Assembly: GCA_023055425.1 (NCBI GenBank)
Contig: JALGPY010000005.1
Location: 2,133,501-2,197,500 of the forward strand
Origin: Linanthus parryae
Taxonomy: Eukaryota; Streptophyta; Magnoliopsida; Ericales; Polemoniaceae
Direction of reading: 5' to 3'
Length of the DNA: 64,000 nucleotides
In this document: positions 58,636 through 64,000 of the stretch, in pieces
Position numbering within the stretch: the first letter of the stretch is position 1
Layout of the letters: every line of letters starts with the position of its first letter
Notes under the pieces: model-generated
Seen by the model: the letters and a program-made list of their open reading frames with translations, nothing else
Databases searched by the model: none
What the model was told of the DNA's origin: nothing
Program-made: the position numbers and the translations under genes

Positions 58636-60224
58636 TGACGCGAATTCTTTACGCGCTAAAACGCAAGTATACGGTCAAGTAGTATATGGAGTATTTTACG
58701 ACTCCGAATATCGAACCCAAGGGACTTTACGATTACTAGCTAACTAGAAATTAACTTTACGATAACTAAGTAGCCGGTAAAAATGGTGTGTGATTTTGTA
58801 ACGTTGTCGCCCACAAACAAGCGACGTAAATTAAATAACGAGTAACTAACTATTTTTTAGGGTTTTCAATTTTTAACAAAAATAAATAGTGATTTGATTT
58901 CAATTAATGAGAAAGAACTAGGCAATTGATGGTCCCTAGGGTTGTTAATGATTTCCGGAATTATGCATGAAACACTCTACTCACATTCTAGTTATATCGG
59001 GTAATGCTCATCACGATCTTCTCTCGATCTCACGTGAATTTGTGTAAGTAATAGATTTCGGGTCCTCTCGGTCCACCTCCGTCTATCACTACAATCTAAT
59101 TGATTTCCTAGACTTGTTCACCGGGTCCTATCGGTCCACCGAATTCACTAAGTTCTAACAAAAATCAATTGAAACTACCCTCACACGATTAATCAAGTTT
59201 CTATCTCCTCTCGGTCTCAAGAAACTACAAGATTACCTACAATATTCTTTAACATGTATCAAAAAGTTCACTTTCGTGCAACAATCTCAACGACTAGTAT
59301 CCTAAGGGTGATCAAGCCAAGAATACTAAGAATGAAGTTCAAGAATATGTAGGATAACTAGAACATTCATAAACTTTAAGCAAACGCATGTATCATGTCC
59401 AAAATCCGGAAAATCATCCAACAAACCCTAGTTTTTCATCAATCACCTAGCTTAAAGTGTTTAGCTAGACATAATATGGTTCAACATGATCAAAATATTG
59501 AAGTTCATGAAGAATAGAAGAAGAAAAGATGATCAAACGCTTGAATCTTCAATGTAGTTGATGATCCTTGCTCCAAGCTTGTTCTCCCTTCTTCCCTAGC
59601 TCCAAAGACTTCAAAGATGCGTGAATAATCTGATCTTAGGTCGTTCTCCCCGTTTTCTAGCAGCTGGACACGCTTTTTAATGAAACTATGCCGAAATTGC
59701 ACTTCAGCCCCTTTACTTTGTAATTCCCGGACAGAATTCTTTGCTGATTTTGCGCGGGCTGTATCTCCCTCATACGAACTCGTCTTCGGGCCTACCATAT
59801 ACCGTTGGAAAGCTACGGATGTCTACTTTCCAATGCCGCAAGTCTTGCTTCAAAATTCCTTGTAGATTTTCCTGGGCATCGAAAAGAGTGCAGGCTGGTC
59901 CTGTGTGCATTTTCCAACTTCTCTTCGTTTGTGCGTCTTCTTTTCTCCTCTTCATCTAGCTCCATTCCAAGCATGTCCAAGCATCTCATAAGCTCCATTG
60001 CACCTCTTTTACCTGAGATACACAACACTAAACAACCCGGAAGATCACATGCGATAAACAATATATAAATCATATGAAAAACGCCCGGATTACAAAATAA
60101 AGCTCAATAAGTCATGTATGCTCAAAACAACTCGGATTTGGTCAATTTCTCACATAAATACACCGAAACGCTCGCAAAAAGGTCATGGATCATAAACAAT
60201 ATAACTCCTAATGTGGAGTTATCA
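58636..60224 (-). repeat. Athila 5' LTR, 1589 bp
   Basis: On minus it starts TGATAACTCC and ends GCGTCA. The start carries the hairpin ATAACTCC/GGAGTTAT (60201-60208, 60215-60222). Open frames inside it are not genes. Confidence 0.9.
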
Positions 60225-60229
60225 AGTAG

Positions 60230-61665
60230 CTGTGCCTAAGTGGATTTCTGAAGTACTGCATTCTTATGAAGGTGATGAGTGGGCTGTTCAAAGGATTGCA
60301 CAGTTGTCAATTGATGCAGATGGTGATGATGAGTGGCAGCTGCAAGATGGAATGCTCAAGAAAGACAAGAAGATTTATGTGGGATCCAACACTGGCTTAA
60401 GAGCCACTCTGATAGCTGAAATGCATAACAGTGGAGTTGGGGGTCATTCTGGCATCAGGGGTACTTACAAGAGATTGGCTACTGTCTTTAGATGGCCCAA
60501 GATGCACAAAGAAGTTAAACAGTGGGTGCAAGGGTGTGACACCTGTCAGAGGATGAAGGGGGAGCATGTACCTTACCCTGGTCTATTGCAGCCCTTACCT
60601 GTACCAAATAAGCCTTGGTCACACATTAGCTTGGATTTTGTGGAAGGACTTCCTAGATCAGCTGGCAAGACATCCATTTTAGTGGTTATTGACAGGTATT
60701 CAAAGTATGGTCATTTCATTGCTCTAACTCACCCCTATTCAGCTGCTGACATTGCACAAGTGTTTCTGGATCATATTCATAAGCTGCATGGGCTACCTGA
60801 GACTATTGTGAGTGACAGAGATAGTATATTTCTTAGCCAATTTTGGAGCACATTGTTCAAGAGTTTAGGCACAAAGTTGCACTACTCCACTGCTTATCAC
60901 CCTCAGACTGATGGCCAGACTGAGAGGTTAAATCAATGTTTGGAGACCTACCTTAGATGTGTCACAGCTGAGAGGCCTCACAAATGGGCTAAGTGGTTGG
61001 CTCTGGCTGGATTTTGGTATAACACCTCTTATCATAGCAGCTTGCAGATTTCTCCTTTTGAGGCTTTGTATGGCTATGCTCCAGCCTCCCCTTCTTTTCA
61101 TCAGCTCAACAACAGTGGGGTGCCTGAATTGGATCAGTTCTTGGAGGAGAGGAAGAAGATGTTGCTGATCATTAAGCACAATTTGGCTAAGGCTCAGGAG
61201 AGAATGTGTCACTATGCTAATAAACACAGGAGTGAGAGGGAATTCTCAGTAGGAGATCAGGTATTTCTTAAACTTCAGCCTTACAGGCAAGGGACAGTGG
61301 TGGCTAGATCCAATAACAAGCTAGCTGCAAAGTTTTATGGTCCATTTCCTATTCTGCACAAAGTGGGAAAGGTGGCTTATCAGCTGGAACTACCTCAGGG
61401 AGCTCAAATCCACCCAGTCTTTCATGTGTCCCAGCTCAAGAAAGCTCAAGGCCAGTCTCTTAGCAGTTCCCCCATTCTCCCTAAGCTTGGTCCAGATGGA
61501 CAGTTACTAGCTGAGCCAATTGCAATTTTGGACAGGAAGCTGATCAAGAGAAACAATGCTCCTGTGGTGATGGCACTTGTGCAGTGGGCTAACACATTGC
61601 CTTCTGAGGCCACTTGGGAGGAGTATCTGCCTCTCAAGCAGCTGTTTCCTACACTGGATTCATGA
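60230..61665 (+). pseudogene. Reina-like gag-pol, second part (integrase, chromodomain-like end)
   Basis: The continuation of the polyprotein, in the same frame, after the Athila insertion. It has the integrase zinc-binding H..H..CDTCQRMKG region (about 60430-60560), the integrase core with LDFVEGLPRS and SDRDSIF and YHPQTDGQTERLN, the HPVFHVSQLKK segment, and a C-terminal WxxTLPSEATWEEY block typical of the chromodomain found in chromoviruses. The stop is at 61663-61665, just ahead of the 3' LTR. Confidence 0.93.
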
Positions 61666-61692
61666 GGACATGAATCTCGAAGGGAGGTGCTT

Positions 61693-62205
61693 TGTCAGGA
61701 GGGAAGGACTAAAGTGAAAGAAAGTGCAAACTGATGACCTATAAGTAGGACCAAATTGAAAGGGAGTGAAAACTAATGACATGAAATTTCGGATAGCAGT
61801 AGCCGTTAGATCTAAAATCGGTGAAATCGTGGCCGTCCTTTTGTCTTGACCGTTAGGAGTTCAAATCATAAGTGGAACGCTGTCGTTCCACTTATGGCGC
61901 GCAGCTGGAGGGTGAGTTGGCAGCCAGCTGGCCGTAGCAAGGGTTGTGATTGGTCCAGGCGTGTCATCGACTTGTATGACGTGGACAAGGCCGTTACTTT
62001 CTTTCTTTTATTCTTCTTTGGCCCAAATGTCTTTGTATTTTCATTTTCTACCCTTGTGTATAAAAGGGGCTTGTACTGATGAATTAGGGCATGAAATGTT
62101 AATCTGATTTTCTCTCTGATCTCTCTCTCAATCCTCTCTCATCTTCTTCTTCGTGGTTCCCTGCAAATCCGCCATTTCTAGGTCAGGAACAAGCTGTTCC
62201 TGACA
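61693..62205 (+). repeat. Reina-like 3' LTR
   Basis: 513 bp, one difference from the 5' LTR by eye. It is preceded by the purine-rich GAAGGGAGGTGC. Confidence 0.93.
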
Positions 62206-62210
62206 CAACC

Positions 62211-63364
62211 TACTTGAGCTGCTTGGTGTGCCATAGTGTTTGCTTTTCTTGGACACCAATCTATTTTAACTCTGTCGAAATTCTGGATCAAAACTTGACA
62301 ATCATGAAGCCCGCCCCTGGGACTGCCCATAGTTCAGAAGCCCGCCCCTGGGACTGCCCATAGTTCAGAAGGTATTCCTCCATGCGGCCTGATCCCGTCA
62401 TGAAATTGCAGAGGATCTTCATGCGCCTCGAAAGCGACCTGTGACCGGTAAGAATCATGTACATCTCTGGTAGATACCACTAATTCCTTGATTTCAGCAA
62501 CAATCTCATCCACGGAGAGGTTTTTGCCTTCAAAAACTCGCATATTTTGGCTACGCCATATCCTCCAAAAACCAATGGCAAGAACCTCTCGATTTTCGCA
62601 TCCAACTTCTCAAGGCACATTGAGATCCAATCCCTGATATTGTAATCACTGCCATGGAGCGATCCACCTTCGAGAACTTCATTCCAAATTCGTTTGGCGT
62701 ATTTGGACGAAAAGGAAGTGTGAGCTTCCGTCTCATCCCCATGCCCACACCAAGGACATACCGTTGAAACATCCATTTCTCGTTTTACTAGATTAACTTT
62801 TGTAGGTATATAGGAATGGTAAGCTCTCCATACCGTAAACAAAGCCCGTCGTGGAACATTCAAACTCCATAACTTGTTTAAAAAGGACTCACCTCGAGAA
62901 CTTGATTGACCGCCTTGTTTCCCGTTAGACAACTTTTCTTTTCGTAGCTCCTCAGCAACTAGATAACCCGACTTCACCGTGTAGCTCCCTCCTTCATCAA
63001 AGTACCAAGCCCACATATCTTGTTGGCTCGTCAAAGGCAAAATTATTGATTGAATTGCCTCACAATCCACACTATTCAAAGACTCGCGAACCCGTTCCAT
63101 ATCCCACATTTTAGTGTACGGATTTATAAAGCTACTCACCCTTATCGCCTCGAGTCTCGTGTTTGGGGAAATCACCTTGAAGCTGTGGGGTCGTGGAATC
63201 CATCGATCATTGAACACATCAACCGTATCTCCACACCCGATACGAACAAACACCCCTCTTTCAAGGACTTCTCGGCCTGCCATGATGGCCCTCCACACTT
63301 GGGATGGATTACTTCCCAAATTCGCATCTAAGAAGCAAGATCCGTCAAAGTATTTAGCCTTCAT
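62211..63364 (-). pseudogene. LINE ORF2 zf-RVT and RNase H part
   Basis: Contains the GCGDTVDVFNDRW and GSYTVKSGY blocks, LNKLWSLNVPRR, the zf-RVT knuckle CPWCGHGDETEAH, and an RNase H end with WCPRKANTMAH. A 31-bp tandem duplication (62306-62367) breaks the frame. Confidence 0.82.
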
Positions 63365-64000
63365 GACACGGGCCAGTAAGGTTTCCGGGTGATTAAGGAT
63401 TTGCCACCCTTGTTTTGCAAGTAACGCAGCATTGAATGAGTGAATATCCCGGAAGCCTTAACCACCATCTCTTTTGGGTTTCTTAATCTTTTCCCACACA
63501 AGCCAGCACATACCTTTGTCTCTTCCATGCTTCTTCTACCAGAACTGCCGAATAAGTTTCTCAATTTGCTCGCAAAGAGATTCTGGTAATAGAAAACATG
63601 ACATCGAATAAGTCGGTATAGCCTACAACACCACCTTGACTAGGACTTCTTTCCCCGGTATTGACAGAAACTTCTCGTTCCATCCGAACACTTTTGCACC
63701 TATACGATCCAAGATTCCCGAAAAAGCACCATTTTTGGACCGACCAATCTTCGTGGGCAAGCCCAGATACTTATCAAAGGATGAAACGCACTGTACCCCC
63801 AACGGTGAACATAACATCGTTTGGGTCTCATATGGTACATTAGACGAGAACATGGCAGCTGATTTTTGCAAATTAATCATCTGTCCTGAGGCACCCTCAT
63901 AGTTCCTAAGAACTTGTAGCAAGCCCGAAAACTCCCCCTGATCCGCTTTAGTGCAGAAAATGCTATCATCAGCAAATAACAAATGTGAAACCGGCGGTGC
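63365..64000 (-). pseudogene. LINE ORF2 reverse transcriptase part, open at window end
   Basis: Encodes HLLFADDS (the catalytic ADD motif of LINE RT, about 63970), INLQKSAAMFSSN, YLGLPTKIGRSK and the RT thumb. Frame breaks lie near 63620 and 63460. The coding part continues beyond the window. Confidence 0.85.

Larger units (their letters stand above)
52152..60224 (-). mobile_element. Athila-type Ty3/gypsy retrotransposon, TSD AGTAG
   Basis: The element is inserted in the pol gene of the Reina-like element, with AGTAG at 52147-52151 and 60225-60229. On the minus strand the order is: 5' LTR (58636-60224), primer site, gag-pol (53115-58538), a short 3' non-coding part, and a truncated 3' LTR (52152-52727). 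The single long intact frame and the identity of the shared LTR parts point to a very recent insertion. The damaged 3' LTR is its only visible defect. Confidence 0.92.
48453..62205 (+). mobile_element. Reina-like Ty3/gypsy chromovirus, TSD CAACC, interrupted by Athila
   Basis: LTRs 48453-48965 and 61693-62205 are 513 bp each and differ at one position by eye (G in the left, T in the right, within TTCTGCTTTGG). CAACC lies at 48448-48452 and 62206-62210. Order: LTR, tRNA-iMet primer site, gag, protease, RT, RNase H, [Athila insertion], integrase, chromodomain-like end, LTR. Discounting the insertion leaves about 5.7 kb, normal for this clade. Confidence 0.92.
48325..64000 (-). mobile_element. 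LINE (L1-type), interrupted by nested gypsy elements, open at window end
   Basis: Its 3' end is the poly(T) at 48325-48335, read as poly(A) on minus. The end of its RNase H frame (48354-48452) continues at 62211, beyond the Reina-like element. Upward from there come RNase H, zf-RVT and RT blocks to the window end. The target duplication cannot be checked because the 5' end is outside. Confidence 0.82.

Noticed and set aside
48453..62205. Endogenous pararetrovirus (caulimovirid) for the RT-bearing frames
   Set aside because: Both elements have LTRs, TSDs and integrase, and the gene order is that of Ty3/gypsy; no movement protein or coat-type motif was seen.

Overview
The window is nuclear DNA of a flowering plant, most likely a eudicot. 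The evidence is spliced plant genes (a UDP-glucuronate decarboxylase, a pectin methylesterase inhibitor, a mitochondrial LYR protein), plant-type MITEs, plant LINEs with a C-terminal RNase H domain, and plant Ty1/copia and Ty3/gypsy elements. I cannot place it below that level. No rRNA, tRNA or CRISPR was seen.

Genes. All five host genes I can support lie on the minus strand: (1) exon 1 of a UXS-type UDP-glucuronate decarboxylase (174-779), followed by what looks like a U12-type AT-AC intron that leaves the window; (2) a single-exon PMEI (10297-10869); (3) a two-exon LYRM7/MZM1-like complex III assembly factor (11982-16738) with a 4.4 kb repeat-filled intron; (4) an uncharacterised two-exon plant protein (28448-33584) whose 4.4 kb intron holds a MULE and a hAT MITE; (5) a short three-exon secreted EGF-like protein (47270-48155). 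The exon joins of genes 3, 4 and 5 were worked out by hand from splice sites and reading-frame phase.

Mobile DNA fills most of the rest. 1-9.2 kb: foldback MITEs, a perfect 55-bp inverted repeat, and a LINE tail split by a 2.6 kb solo LTR (TSD AACAG). 17.4-27.3 kb: a decayed copia element carrying three LTRs (outer TSD ATCCC), with GC-rich leaders that each hold an ACGT-core array. 33.9-43.9 kb: a LINE with both ends present (12-bp TSD), into which two Athila-like solo LTRs (TSDs CTCAT and AGGAG) and a third, truncated LTR have gone. 44.2-45.7 kb: a solo LTR (TSD TGACC). 48.3-64 kb: a three-level nest in which a LINE is interrupted by a Reina-like chromovirus (TSD CAACC), itself interrupted by an Athila-type element in the opposite direction (TSD AGTAG). 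In each of three LTR-element insertions the reading frame on the two sides agrees once one TSD copy is discounted, so the order of events is clear.

How it fits together: this is a gene-poor, repeat-rich interval in which genes survive as small islands and tolerate insertions in introns and just upstream. The youngest events are the Reina element (LTRs differ at 1 of 513 positions by eye) and the Athila element inside it (no difference seen over 576 shared LTR bases). I found no wholly new biological system. The most unusual signals are the AT-AC intron, the three-LTR copia with ACGT-array leaders, the covarying terminal hairpin of the Athila-type LTRs, the truncated 3' LTR of an otherwise intact Athila element, and the short EGF-like gene beside a young transposon nest. 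All calls come from reading the sequence; no database search was run.
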